Positions 9,970-21,943 of a stretch of 64,000 nucleotides of DNA are shown here, in pieces (the stretch's first letter is position 1; every line of letters begins with the position of its first letter). Under the pieces are notes generated by a model, which had not been told where the DNA came from, made no database searches, and was given only the letters and a program-made list of their open reading frames with translations. The position numbers and the translations under genes are program-made. Source of the DNA: Phosphuga atrata (lineage: Eukaryota > Arthropoda > Insecta > Coleoptera > Silphidae). The DNA lies in contig OX155897.1 in the NCBI GenBank assembly GCA_944588485.1, positions 52,011,818 through 52,075,817 on the forward strand, read 5' to 3'.

Positions 9970-12192
9970 TTGTCGGTATATGTTTCCAAGAGCATTAACG
10001 GAGCAGGTTTAAAAAATGTACATTTACCGTTACAAATTTCGAAACAAGGTTTTGCAACATTTCTGTTAGATACGGGAGCCGACATAAGCATTATTAAATT
10101 AGGAATTTTAAGGAATGAATTAAATTGGGATAGTGGCAGGAAAACGAAAATTCGGGGCATTACAAATGGTTTTGTGGAAACATTAGGAGCCATATTCGAG
10201 AAATTAGAGGACAAAAATCAATTATTCCACGTCGTTTCAAACGATTTCCCTATATGTTTCGATGGTATTTTGGGAAGTGATTTTTTTGAGTTATTTAAAG
10301 TTAATTTGGATTTCGGAAAGAAACGAATGCTTTTCGGAGAAAAGTGTTTGAGTTTTAATGAAAATTTAGATATAAGGGACACTAATTACTTGACGTCTCC
10401 GCGTCAAGGTCGCATTGTTGAAACTGAGGTCGGTTTAGATAATTTAGAAGGAAACGTATTAAACATACCTCCTCGGAGTGAAAATATATTTCAAGTTTCG
10501 TGCAGGGTAGACAACCCTGATTCATTCGTCTATATTTGTGAAGGTCGCCAAATCAGCGACAATATTTTTATTACTAATTCAATTTCGTATGTTAGGGAAA
10601 ATAAATGTTTCGTGGGAATTCTGAATACGTCAGAAGATTCGGTCAATGTCAGTCTCGAGCCAATAGATTTAGTATCAATTGAGTCAGATAGTTTCGATTC
10701 AGTTATTTATAATTGTAATAACGTAGGATTCGATCAGTTTCGAAATAGAAGCGAATTATTAAGGGAATCGATAAAACTCGATCATTTGAATGTAGAGGAA
10801 CAGAAGGCTATCGGTGAATTGATTTACAGATATTCTGATATTTTCCATCTCGATGGAGAAAAGCTGACTTGCACCGATGCAGTTCAGCATAAAATTCCAT
10901 TAATCGGTGATTCACCTCCCATTCATATTAGGCAGTATAGGTTACCAGAAAGTCAAAAGAGCGAGGTACAGAGACAGATTGATAAAATGTTGGATGATAA
11001 TATCATTGTAGAGAGCGACAGCGCTTATAACGCCCCATTATTAGTCGTACCGAAGAAAGCAGGTGCGGACGGTAAACTTAATTGGCGCGTTGTTGTAGAT
11101 TTCAGGAGGCTGAACGAGTCTACAGTAGGATTTTCGTACCCAATTCCCAATATTAGCGACATTTTAGACAAACTAGGGAATTCCAAGTATTATTCAAAGT
11201 TATATCTATCGAACGCGTACCATCAGATAGAAATGCATCCGGATGACAGACATAAAACGGCATTTTCACATCAATTTGCTCACTATGAATTTAAAAGAAT
11301 GCCTTTCGGTCTAAAATCAGCTGGAGCATCATTTCAACGCCTTATGAATAGCGTGTTGTCGGGAATACAGGGAATTCGCGCATTTGTTTACCTGGATGAT
11401 ATTATAGTATTTTCAAATAATTTGCGTACTCATTGTGAAAAATTGCAAGAAATTTTTGAAAGAATACGAACTTTTAACCTAAAATTAAGTCCGGAAAAAT
11501 GCGAATTTCTAAATAAAGAGATTGTATACCTAGGTCACAAAATTACTGATGAAGGAATTTTGCCTGACGAAGATAAAATCTTAGCGGTAAAACATTTTCC
11601 TGTACCAACATGTCAGAAACAAGTAAAGTCGTTTTTAGGTTTGGCTTCGTACTATGGACGATTTATTAAGGATTTTTCAAAGGTTGTTTCCCCGATAAAT
11701 AACTTGTTAAAAAAGGATGTGCATTTTCAATGGTCGCAACGTTGCCAAATTGCATTTGATGAATTAAAACATTTATTAACTAATTCGCCAATTTTGATTT
11801 ATCCCGATTTTTCAAAACCGTTCATATTAACGACCGATGCTTCAGATTATGCTATCGGTAGTGTTTTGTCGCAGGGTAAGATAGGTCAGGATCTGCCCGT
11901 CGCTTGCGCATCAAGATCGCTCAATAAGGCCGAAAGAAATTACAGCACATGCGAAAAGGAATTATTGTCCATTGTTTGGTCTTGCAATTATTTTAGACCG
12001 TATTTGTTTGGCAACAAATTTTTCGTTCACAGTGACAATAAGGCATTAGTTTACCTAAAAAATATTAAGTCCCCAAATTCCCGTTTAACTCGAATGAGAC
12101 TCAAATTGGAAGAATTCGATTTCGAAGTTAGTTACAAGCCCGGAAAATTCAATAAAAACGCGGACGCTTTAAGTAGAATAGATTGGGATTAA
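9970..12192 (+). pseudogene. pol part 1 (protease, RT, RNase H), G1 copy 1
   Basis: The reading frame has no ATG at its start and would normally continue from gag. Counting residues from 9970, the protease motif DTGAD is at 34-38, the RT fingers are near 350-400, motif C YLDD is at 474-477 and the RNase H motif TTDAS is at 621-625. Palm motif A reads KLYLSNAYHQ: its catalytic Asp codon is TAT at 11203-11205, while copy 2 has GAT. The frame ends early at TAA (12190-12192), where copy 2 has CAA. Everything else is close to copy 2, so the lesions are recent. This RT should be catalytically dead. Confidence 0.93.
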
Positions 12193-12225
12193 ACAATTAT
12201 CAGAGAACCCAGTTGTAGTATTAAT

Positions 12226-13816
12226 TTGACAAATAAAGTAATTAACGATTACGAATTTTTTTGCAAGTATTTAGAAGGTAATGTGATTATACCCGACGAC
12301 GGTATTCAAGAATGCCAAGATTCACTTCTAGATGATTTGCCTGCTAACGCAAATTTTTGTTTAGAATTCGACGAAAATGCGAGACCAATAGAACCCTATG
12401 TTGACGTCGTAAATAAATTACAATGTCAAGACGACCTTGACAAACTTGACGTACAACGGGGAAACGTTTATTTAATGAATATCACTAATAATAGGAAACT
12501 TATCTGTCTCGTACCCTCAGTCAATTCCCTTTTGAAGGTTTCATATGAGAATATATTTTATATTTTGATAAAATTAAAAGAAAAACTTATTGAACATAAC
12601 ATAACAAATATTTATGCAGGGAGTAATTTTGGTAACAATTTGAAGTGGTGTAAGGTTAGGCTAATGTTAAGATATATATTTAAAAATTCGGGAATCAAAA
12701 TTTGTGTGTGCCATAACAAGGTCCGGAAGGAAAACTTTAGTGAAAATGAAAAAAATACAATTTTAACGGAATATCATGACCTGCCAACCGGAGGACACCC
12801 AGGTATAGGCCGAATACAAAAGAATTAGGGGCATATTTGCAACTAATTGGGATAATTTAAAATCAGATGTAAGAGAATTTGTTAAAAAATGTAGGCAGTG
12901 CCAACAAAATAAGGTTCAAAATAAGACTCATAGGGCACCCTTAATTATTACAGATACTCCCGAATTAGTGTTTGAAAAGTGTTACCTTGACTGCGTAGGA
13001 CCGTTACCTATATCCGAACATGGCAACAGATTTTTACTAACGTGTCAGGATGCCTTGAGTAAATATTTAATAGCAATCCCGGTTCCCAATATAGAATCAG
13101 CTACGATAGCCACAAGTTTTGTAAATGAAGTTATTTGAAAATTCGGTATAATGAGCGAAATCGTCACAGATTAGGGAAGTAATTTCATGTCGGAGCTATT
13201 CAAAGATGTTTGCAAACTTTTGAAAATAAAGAAATTAAATTGCACTAATTGCCACCCCGAATCAAATTTGGTCGAAAGATCTCATCGAACTTTGGGCGAA
13301 TACTTGAGGAATTTTGTTAATAAAAATAAAACTGATTGGTGTAGCCATGTCCCTTACTTTTTGTTTTCATATAATACTACACCACATTCAACCACCACGT
13401 TTATGCCATTCGAATTAGTGTACGGCAAACAACCTATTTTACCAACGTCAATTACAGCTCCACCAGAATTTTCATACAATTACGACGATTATCTGACGGA
13501 CTTGAAACACAAATTACGCGTGACTAGACAAGAAGCTAGAGACAACCTAATCAGAAGGAAGGAAAGGTCGAAAGTTTTATATGATAGGAGTAGTTCAAAT
13601 ATAGAATATGAAGTAGGAGATTCGGTTTGGCTATTCGATGAAAGTACCAAAACGAACAAAAGCAAAAAATTACATTCAAGATATTTAGGACCATTTAAGA
13701 TAGTTTCTATAGATTCAGATGTCAATTGTACGCTTAAAATAAAAGGAAAGTACGTCAAGGTACATAAAAATAGAATAAAAAAATGCCATGTTAATATCGC
13801 GGAATCTCGAGTTTAG
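12226..13816 (+). pseudogene. pol part 2 (integrase), G1 copy 1
   Basis: The linker and the H2C2 zinc-binding region of integrase are read to about 12828 (YHDLPTGGHPGIG). There a 2-bp deletion relative to copy 2 shifts the frame. The catalytic core follows (LDCVGPLPISEHG near 12990) but carries TGA at 13136-13138 and TAG at 13172-13174 at codons that are TGT and CAG in copy 2. The last open part, 13187-13816, keeps the catalytic Glu in VERSHRTL and the C-terminal GPFKI fold typical of Gypsy integrases. With three breaks the gene cannot make integrase. Confidence 0.92.
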
Positions 13817-13986
13817 TTTCTCTTATTGTTAGTTTAGATGTTTAGAATCTTGAGTTTGGAACTCCATTATTCATGAGCCTACCTGCGAATAAGTTCATAA
13901 TTACAGAGCCTGTCGCGAAATATTTTGTTGTTAACGTTACACAAAGGTATACATGTTCCATCTTGTTGTTTTTTGTTAAGTGTTAA

Positions 13987-14335
13987 CATAAAGATTAGGT
14001 GAGGACTCACACCAAGACCGAGGTGATGAGGTAGAGGGGAAGTTAAAAAGGGGCAGTCAGAATTGAGCTAGCAACAGAGTAATTTGAGTTTTGAAAACGA
14101 ACCTCCGTATTTTCGTCGAAGTAAATCCCGGGTTTCGGCCACAAGTATCGTAGAATTAAGTGTATTGTTGTTAGTTAGTAATTATTGTAATAAGTTAGCG
14201 ATTAGTTGTACATATTGTAAGATATTCGTAGATAAGTAGTATTTAATTACATATAAAGGACATATTTGCGTGTAATTAATTCATCCATTGTCCTGATCCT
14301 GGAGCAGCACCATACCAAATTACCAGTTCGCAACA
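13987..14335 (+). repeat. 3' LTR of G1 copy 1, 5'-truncated
   Basis: Only the last 349 bp are present, beginning at CATAAAGATTAGG; the first ~200 bp of the LTR, the polypurine tract and a small ORF found in copy 2 are gone. It ends CAGTTCGCAACA. The junction is internal to the element, consistent with a single deletion after insertion. Confidence 0.9.
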
Positions 14336-14653
14336 TTATGAGTGTACTAGAAATTGTATTAGAATCTATTACAAATAAACGTATTCTAAATAATGAGTCC
14401 TTTATTATCAACATTACTTAATATTTCCTCAATACTTTGTAAAAAGTGGACATGTCCAAAATATAATCCATACTTTTGTTATTACAATATTTTATAAACA
14501 AATATATAACACGACTATAAAACCTTGGGACAACAATTGAGCATAATGGAAGCAGAAAAAATAATTTTTTCAAACATACACGCCAGTAAAACGTTTTCCT
14601 CATTCCTCATAATTTGCATAACTGGACTTGTCCACTTATTGCATTGAGGTCCT
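14336..14653. other. AT-rich interval, nothing recognised
   Basis: The 318 bp between the Gypsy LTR and the next SINE contain no motif that I recognise. Confidence 0.5.
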
Positions 14654-15078
14654 CAATTATACAGCGAGGGAAAAAAAGATGGAAAAACAAATCTAACCTC
14701 AGGTAACTGCCACGTCGTTGATGAAATACCAGTTGTGCAATGATTTTTTAAGTGTCGTCTGTCAATCAACCGTGAAAAACTTTAGTTTAGAAGAACGCAT
14801 GTTCGAGGACAGCACTTGAATGGGTGACCGCTCCGGATCACGGTGTGACGTTTTCTAAGCAGACATACGTCAAATTTGACATTTGACAACTGTCAACTGT
14901 AAATCAACCGAGAAAAACTTGGAAAATTGAGCACGCATGTTTGAGGACAGCGCTTGAATGGGTGACCGCTCCGGATATGTACGTTTTTTACGACGGTGTG
15001 ACGTTTCCTAAGCAGACATATGTCAAATTTGACATTTGACAGGTCGTCGACTCTGGACAGATAGATTCGATAAATGTT
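14654..15078 (+). repeat. 5S-rRNA-like dimeric SINE, copy B
   Basis: Starts AATTATACAGCGAGG, with two 5S-like modules (GAGCACGC boxes near 14787 and 14928; GGGTGACCGCTCCGG at about 14821 and 14960). A duplicated ATGTACGTTTTTTACGAC segment sits within the second module near 14976-14992. The end, CGATAAATGTT, is followed by an A-rich tail. Confidence 0.75.
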
Positions 15079-15133
15079 AAAAAAAAACAAAACCAAAAAA
15101 AGTAAATAATTACTAAAAGAATAAAATAATTAC

Positions 15134-15830
15134 ATAAGGTGGAGTGGGGTAAATGCGATATAGTTTTTAAATAGGTGAACTTTGTAGTGTTCCAAAATTA
15201 TAAACTTATTAACAAGAAATTAAAACAAATTTTTATAGCATTGTTACAGAGTTGTGAATCGATATTGTACCATAAAACCAGTTAGCAGATTTTTTTTTTT
15301 AGGAATTTTCTTTTAAACGTGGTCGATATCACATTTGTCCCTCGATTTGGGAACTCGAGAAATAATAATGTTGGAAAGATAAAGTGGCAAAAGTGACATA
15401 GTGTAACACAATTTCCTGGTCATTGTATAACACATTTGCCCCATTGTAACATTTTCAGTGGCAAATGTGACACAACGACAAAAAACCTAAAAAATATTTA
15501 AATTCTGATAAACTGAACATATCACCTTATACTTTACAGTTTTTAATCTATCCCTACTAAATAATTCTTATTCACCCGTTGAGAAAATGGTTTTATGGCA
15601 CTAGATGCAAAAAACCTTCCACTCGTTATCAAATTAAGCAACGTTCATCAGCAAAGATCTACAGCAAATTGTGGCAAAAGTTCTGCATACACGAATTAAA
15701 GTGGTGGGGGTGTAGACGGGTATGTTGCACACCAATTGACTTATATGGCGCTATTGGAATGTTTGTTGCAAGTTTTGGAAAGAGACTAACACAATTGCCC
15801 CGTTATCACATTTACCCCACTCCACCTTAT
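15134..15830. mobile_element. MITE with 22-bp perfect inverted repeats
   Basis: A 697-bp element bounded by ATAAGGTGGAGTGGGGTAAATG and its exact inverse (15809-15830). The subterminal sequence repeats the theme of GTGGCAAATGTGACA-like words. It encodes no recognisable protein. A TA target duplication inside the repeat end would fit the pogo/Tc1 group, but the flanks do not prove it. Confidence 0.75.
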
Positions 15831-17250
15831 ACTAAAATAGTTTGGAGCGCCTTTCCGGGAGGGGGCGGGAGAAATGCGTCAAATCGGGTTTGGAGAATGA
15901 AAACGGACGTTTTGAGTGATTTTCGAAAGAAATTTTGCCGGGAGCAAGTGGTAAAATGTTTAAAAAGCTCCACACAATTGACGAATCTTTGAAATATTGT
16001 GGTGCCGCAGAAGCGGCGGGGGTGCGACGCGAAAACGAAATTTCGCTTTCTCGGCCGCCGAGCGGCCGAATTTGGTCCGATCGCCACGCGAATGGTTTTA
16101 TTGGGAGCGCCGACTTTTTCCGCATAAAACTGTCATATCGAATTTTCGATTCTTCGCTGAAATGTTGAAGATAGTTGCGAAAAAGGTTGCGGAAAAAAGT
16201 AGCTAAAAACGATCTTCTTTGCCGTTCTATTGCGAGCCGAGCGCTGAACGAAACGCCTTCCCGTTTGCGGGTCCGGTTTCGTAGGTTCTTCCTCTCTCGA
16301 CCTTCGAAGAGGCCGTGCGAGTTTTGGCAAAAATGGCCATGTGGTAGACTTTTGCAAAACCGGACGTTTGCGGCTGCCGTACCGGAAGTGGGTGGAATTT
16401 TGCAATTTCTTCTACACCGTTCGTTGGAGGTCGACGGTATCTTGCGTACGAGGTGCCGATTCGCAGAAACTACGAGGTCGCCACGGTCGATAGTAGGAAA
16501 TCGGTAGGATGTCAATCCACAATCGAGATCTGCAAAAGTACAGATGGCACAACTTCTTACCCTACAGTGGCAGATCGAGAACAGACTGGACCGTTCCATA
16601 GGCTATTAAAAGTTGCAAAAAGTTCGCAACTGGAAAAGTTATTGCAAAAAAAAATTCGCATTTTGTGTCCTAGCTGGGAGGTGCATGCGAATTTTGAGAA
16701 ACATTTGAAAGGTGTCCTTCCGACGGAAATTGCCGACGTTCTCAAACCAAGTTTGCACGTTTCACTTGCACGGTGCGCCCCCCAGAGCCCTGGGAATCGT
16801 CGCCCATTTTTAGCGCGTCATGTTTCATCCGTTTTTCAACTTTAGCAACTTTTCTGCAAGGGTTGTAAATTTCGCTTCTTCGGACGATAGCCTTGACAAA
16901 GGATTCTTTCTAATAAAGAAATTCTTATTAAAAACATATATTTTTTGTCCAACTCTCCGAAGTCCAATAAACATACATTTAGCACTATTTTATAGAGCAG
17001 ATTTTCATCTAAAAATTGTCATTTTCATCTTTCAAAGCAAACAGTTTTTTGCAGAATAAATTAATTTTAAAACCTCTTACCGTGTTTTCCATTTAAATCC
17101 GTGTAAATTGAAAACGAAATTTAGAGAAGACCCCTTCTCTCTTAAAAAATTGAAGACTTGTTTAAATTGCATTTTATATTTTTTACTTTTGTGACAATTT
17201 ACGGTTCACTCCACTCACAGCCCACGTTAGACTACAGCACCACTGTAAAA
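15831..17250. other. GC-richer unassigned stretch with open frames on both strands
   Basis: About 1 kb (15840-16850) is clearly richer in G+C and CpG than its surroundings and stays open on both strands: 255 codons on the minus strand at 15832-16599 and shorter frames on the plus strand. None shows a motif, domain or convincing composition; the products are rich in Arg, Ser and Phe in both directions. The right part is AT-rich again. It could be the non-coding part of an unidentified repeat. I do not call a gene here. Confidence 0.4.
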
Positions 17251-17411
17251 CATTTTTTGACAGTAAAAATGTAAACAAACCAGTGGCGTAAAAATGTCGT
17301 AAGAAGGACGACTATAACCGGACAATGCGCAAGATTTTCAAGACGACCGGAAATTTCAAAACGACCGTTGACATTTTTAACTAACAACCGAGATCGAAGC
17401 GTACTAGGAAG

Positions 17412-18269
17412 ATGGAAGCCTACAACATAGACAAAATAAGAAAAGCCACAGAGACAAATGAATTGGCCATTGAGTGGCTAATGGATTTAGGATTGATATC
17501 TAACCACTATATTTGTTTTAGGTGTGGAAGTAATATGAAGCTAACTAAAATTAAGAGCATGTATGGCTACGAATGGAGATGTAGGAAAGGTGCTGGAGTC
17601 GAGACACATTGTGTATCGAGGAACATAAGAAAGGGAAGTTGGTTTGAGAGAAGCAAGCTTTCCTTTCAACAAGTCATGCTTGTTACCCTTGGATGGATAG
17701 GGAAAGTACCAACCAAAATTGCTAGTTCAGAGACAAAAGTCTCCGTTAATGCAATTACAAACTGGAATCACATCTGTCGGGAAGTGTGCAAAGAGATTTG
17801 TTGCAGAGAGAATGAGATGATTGGGGGACCTGGAGCCATTGTCAAAATCGATTAAAATAAATTTGGGAAGAGGAAGAACCATCGAGAGAAGTATGTATAT
17901 GGTAGATGGGTTTTTGGAGGAATCGAGAGACACACAGAGAAGTGTTTCATGGAAGTGGTCCCAGAGCAGAGCAAGGCCGTGCTGCTGACAATCATCAAGC
18001 AGTTCATTCATCCCGGAACAACAATTGTGTCAGATTGTTGGAGAGCATATGACTGCCTGAAAGATGAAGGCTTCCAATACCTGACTATCAATCATTCAAT
18101 TGAGTTTAGGAATCCAATGATTGGTGCTCACACAAATTCCATAGAGGGTAACTGGAGTGCAATAAAGAGGAATCTGCCAACGTCCACTGTACACGGTTAC
18201 TTTGATAGCTACCTCTTTGAGTACATCTGGAGGAGGAAACAAGGCATCCCTGATGGCCGATTTTATTGA
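17412..18269 (+). pseudogene. Merlin/IS1595-like DNA transposase, one nonsense codon
   Basis: About 285 codons, broken once. An N-terminal zinc ribbon (CFRCGSN ... WRCRKGAGVETHC, residues about 38-74) precedes a helix-turn-helix-like region and an ISXO2/IS1595-type DDE domain. The first catalytic Asp is in AIVKID (about 17841-17852). The next codon is TAA (17853-17855), where the family usually has Glu (IDE-KFGKRK), so this is probably a GAA or GAG to TAA change. The second Asp is in VSDCWRAYD near 18029. The third region HTNSIEGNWSAIK is near 18130. Relatives are Merlin transposons of animals and bacterial IS1595/IS1016. Ends and target duplication were not found. Confidence 0.85.
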
Positions 18270-19495
18270 AGCCATCAAAGAAATATACCCACCAAAAGAA
18301 AGTGATGTTCCTCAATAGGTAATTGTAAATTATTAATTTTTGTCTCAAGATAAATTATTAACAATTGTATGATTTAGATTTGAGGAATTGGTCTTGCCTT
18401 GGAAGATGAGCACAAAAAACAAAAGCATTTATGCAATGTAAATTTTAAATGTTCACTTAATTTTAATTTATTAATAGTTTTATTTTTTAGTTTTTACTCA
18501 ATTGATAAATGAATTGGTTGCAGTCGGGAAAGGACTACAATTTAATTCTAAAATGGTTTGTAAATTTTAAACGTTTATTTCATATTAAGTTACTATTTTC
18601 ATTTTTCAGTTTTTCAAACAAGCTCCCAAGATTTCGCTTTTGACAGGAGAGGACACTACATTTACAATCATAGATTATAAATAGTTCTCTACAGGAGAGG
18701 ACTAAAACTTAAAACCATCAATTCCCAAGCGTTTATCAATTTTATTTGTTCATTTCATTTTAAATTATTAAGTCAGTTTTATATTTCAGTTTTTCATAGA
18801 AGCCCCCAAGATTTCTGTTTTTATTTCTGTTTTTATTTATTTTCTTCTTTTGTCTTGTTGAGTGATAGAATTGATTTTTTATTTTGCTTTGTTGGGATAT
18901 AGTATTTATATTTTGTTATTTTAATTTTTATTCTATGTATTGTTATTTTTATTTGTTATAGTTTATATATGTTATGGTTTCCTTTTTTAAGGTGGATCAA
19001 TCGTAATTACAATATTATATTACTTAATTTTAAAGTTGACAGTAGCATTCTTATTTATGGTAAATATAAAATAATATTGTATAAAATACGATTTATCCAG
19101 GGGTAAAAAATCGTATCAGCACCTCGACGTGGTTTACCCTGGGTAATGCTAACGCTGAACGTAAAATATTTTGTTCTTTCATTCATTCATTTTCTGTCTT
19201 TATTATATAAATTTATCAATTTTATGAAAATATATAATAAATTTCATATAGGAACATAAATTTCTTTATATTACCAGAAAAGTTGATTCTGCTGGAAACT
19301 ATTCCACCCAAATCAACATTTCTCCAACGATTAAAAATATTTCTTAGCATTTCAACAAATTTACTTGATTCAAAAAAACATTCAGAAACAACAACAAAAA
19401 AACAGAATAAAATTTAAAGATTCAGCTGTAGGCAATAGGTGAACATTATAAAACAATAATAAATAATAGACACTAGGTATAAGTTTCACAAATTG
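18270..19495. other. AT-rich interval with degenerate direct repeats
   Basis: No gene is seen. A unit containing CAGTTTTTCA then CCCAAGATTTC recurs about 180 bp apart (near 18608 and 18788), and AGGAGAGGAC recurs at 18643 and 18693. Near 19097-19142 an imperfect inverted repeat pairs ATCCAGGGGTAAA with TTTACCCTGGGTAA. This may be the trailing part of the Merlin element. Confidence 0.4.
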
Positions 19496-19515
19496 ATTTA
19501 TTTAACATTTTATCG

Positions 19516-19716
19516 ATTTCGGCTTCTTAGGCCATCTTGAGAAGATTATCTACAATACAAAGATGTTACATGTTTATATATACACCTTTTTTATCATCTG
19601 TGAGAGAGACGGGATTATTTTAGGAAATTCCTAATTAGGATTTGGCAGACGTTGAAATGGATTAAATCTACCAGGTCGTTTACGATGTTTGCGCCTTGTT
19701 GTTTTATAGGCCTTTC
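19516..19716. repeat. Fold-back element, left arm
   Basis: This arm, from ATTTCGGCTTCTTAGGCC inward, is the inverse of 22877-23062 with about 85-90% identity by eye. Before the RTE inserted, the two arms formed a fold-back element of roughly 400 bp with a short centre. Confidence 0.8.
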
Positions 19717-19750
19717 ATTATGACATCATCATCATCATCATCACGTAGCG

Positions 19751-21868
19751 CTACAACCCTGGGTGGGTCTTGGCTGACTGTACAACTTTTTTCCAATTTG
19801 TTCGGTCTTCCATCAACCTAGGGTCAAATGGAATGTTCATTTTCCGGAGATCTGCTTGGATGTTATCTCTCCATCGCATTCTGGGACGTCCGAGCGGTCT
19901 CTTGCCTGTGGGAATCTCCTCCCATACCAGTTTTACAAGTCTTTCGTTATGCAGTCTGTGCACGTGGCCTGCCCATCTTAGTCGCTGTGATTTAATTTCT
20001 TGGACAATATCGGTGTCGTTGTAGAGTGCTTTTAATTCGATATTGGTTCTGATCTTATACTGGTCTGTGGTGATGACATGGTGAGGTCCGAAAATTTTTC
20101 TAAGTATTTTTCGTTCAAAGCGTCTGAGCTTTTCTTCGTTTGCTTTGGTCATGGTCCACGTTTCGCATCCGTATGTTATTACAGGTCTGACGATGGATTT
20201 ATAGATTTTGATATTTGAACTTCTTGTGAGATTTTTTGATTTTATGAGCTTATTCAGTGCAAATAGACAGCGGTTTGCAGATTGGATTCTGTCTTTTATT
20301 TCTTCGCTAACATCGTTGTCCGCTGTGATTACGGCCCCCAGATACTTAAAACGTTGTACTCTTTCGAAATTAAAGGTGTTGATCGTCATATTTTGTCCTA
20401 TTCTGTCTCTTCGTGTCGTTCTATTTATACACATATATCTCGTTTTCTCTTCATTAATTTTCAGCCCTACTTCACTTGTTGCTCCTTCCACCTTGTTGAA
20501 AATGTCTTTCGTGGATAGAATGGAGTCTCCAACGAGATCTATGTCATCTGCATATGCGAGGAACACTTTGGGACCTTGACCCGATAGCAATTCTGTTTTT
20601 ATTTCGGCCGACCTCATGGCTTTCTCTAATACAAGGTTGAATAGTAGTGGAGATAACGCATCACCCTGTTTAAGTCCACTGTTGATTTCAAAGCTGCCAG
20701 ACAGTTTATTATTTACACGTACTTTAGATATTCCACCCTCCATACAGACTTTGGTCATCCGAATGAGTTTCTTTGGTATTGAGAACTCCGCCATGGCATT
20801 CCATACTTGGCTTCTTTCTACGCTATCATATGCCTGTCGAAAGTCTATGAAAAGATTCTGTATGGGCTTGTTATACTCCCATCCCTTTTCTAGAAGTTGT
20901 CTCAGCGTGAATAGTTGATGTATTGTTGATCTGTTTGCCCTAAACCCGGCTTGATATTCGCCTAGGACATTTTCAGCATAAGGGATTAGTCTACTAAGAA
21001 TGATGTTTGAGAGGGTTTTATATGCCGTGTTTAGGAGTGAGATTCCTCTATAATTCGCGCATTTTGTTTTGTCCCCTTTTTTGTGGATGGGCACTATTAT
21101 GTTTTCCTTCCATCGTGCTGGTATCCTTTCTTCTAACCATATGTGCGTTATTAGCTGGTGGATTTGGCGATGTAGTGCGTCTCCCCCATATTTCAGAAGT
21201 TCTGCTGGTATTTCGTCCGTACCCGGCGCTTTGTGATTTTTCAGCTTATTTAAGGCCTTTTGGGTTTCTTCAAAGGAAGGATTTTTGACGGACATGTCCG
21301 CTGTGATATAGATCTCTTCTTTGTGCTGTTCTTCCTGTATGATGTTTAGAAGGTCTCTAAAATACTTTTTCCATTCTTCAGTTATTTCTTTACCGTCGAT
21401 TATCATACGGCCTTGGTTGTCTCTCAGTGTGTGGATGGAGTTGGCTCTATGCCCTCTTTTCTCAGAGGAAATTGCTTTGTAGAATTCTCTGGAGCCTGGT
21501 TTGGGCCGGTCTCTCTCCATAGTTTCATATTTTTGTTGTTCGTAGTTTCTTTTCTTTGTGCGTATTATTTTTCTTGTTTCTTTTCGACAGTCGTCATATT
21601 CCTTTTTACTTTGGTCTGTTTGCAGTTGTATCCAAGTCTTTCTTACTGTTTGTCTTTTTTCCAGTTGTTTCCGACATTCCTCGTCATACCATGTTTTTGC
21701 CCTCTTCTGCTTACTCCTTCCAAAGATCTTGTCAGCTGTCTTGGTTATTATTTCGGCAGTCGCTTCCCATAGCTGTTCTATATCATTGTCTTCTCTTTCA
21801 GAGTTCAAGGTTTGTTCAAGTTGTTCTCTATAGTTTTGTTGTTTCTCTGCATTGTGTATTTCGTCCAT
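19751..21868 (-). pseudogene. RTE polyprotein part 2: reverse transcriptase
   Basis: The RT domain runs in one open frame of 705 codons downstream of the nonsense codon at 21944. Motifs in order: APGTDEIPAELLKYGG (about 215-230), HKKGDKTKCANYRGISLLN (about 262-280), FIDFRQAYDSV with the catalytic Asp (about 345), SGLKQGDALSPLLFN (about 400) and LAYADDIDL with the two catalytic Asp (about 440). The C-terminal block with RLRWAGHVHRL and RPLGRPRMRWRDN is the usual end of this RTE group. No catalytic residue appears lost. Translation would need reinitiation or readthrough at the upstream TAA. Confidence 0.93.
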
Positions 21869-21943
21869 GTTCCATTGTGGGTTTATTGTTGTTTTATTGT
21901 ATTTGTGGCTAGATATTCTGGACTTGACTTTTGCTCTGACTAA

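Larger units (their letters stand above)
8453..14335 (+). mobile_element. Gypsy LTR retrotransposon, family G1 copy 1
   Basis: An almost complete plus-strand element: 5' LTR, tRNA-Leu primer site, gag remnant, protease-RT-RNase H-integrase, and a truncated 3' LTR. It is nearly identical in pol to copy 2 at 45.5-52.8 kb, and comparing the two shows its lesions. These are a deletion in gag that removes the zinc knuckle (near 9800), an RT catalytic-site change, three nonsense codons, one 2-bp frameshift, and a deletion running from 3' of pol into the 3' LTR (junction near 13987). The order and the tRNA-Leu primer suggest an mdg3-like lineage. Confidence 0.95.

Noticed and set aside
15832..16599. 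255-codon open frame on the minus strand
   Set aside because: No domain or motif, Arg/Ser/Phe-rich in several frames on both strands, in a GC-rich stretch where stops are rare by chance.
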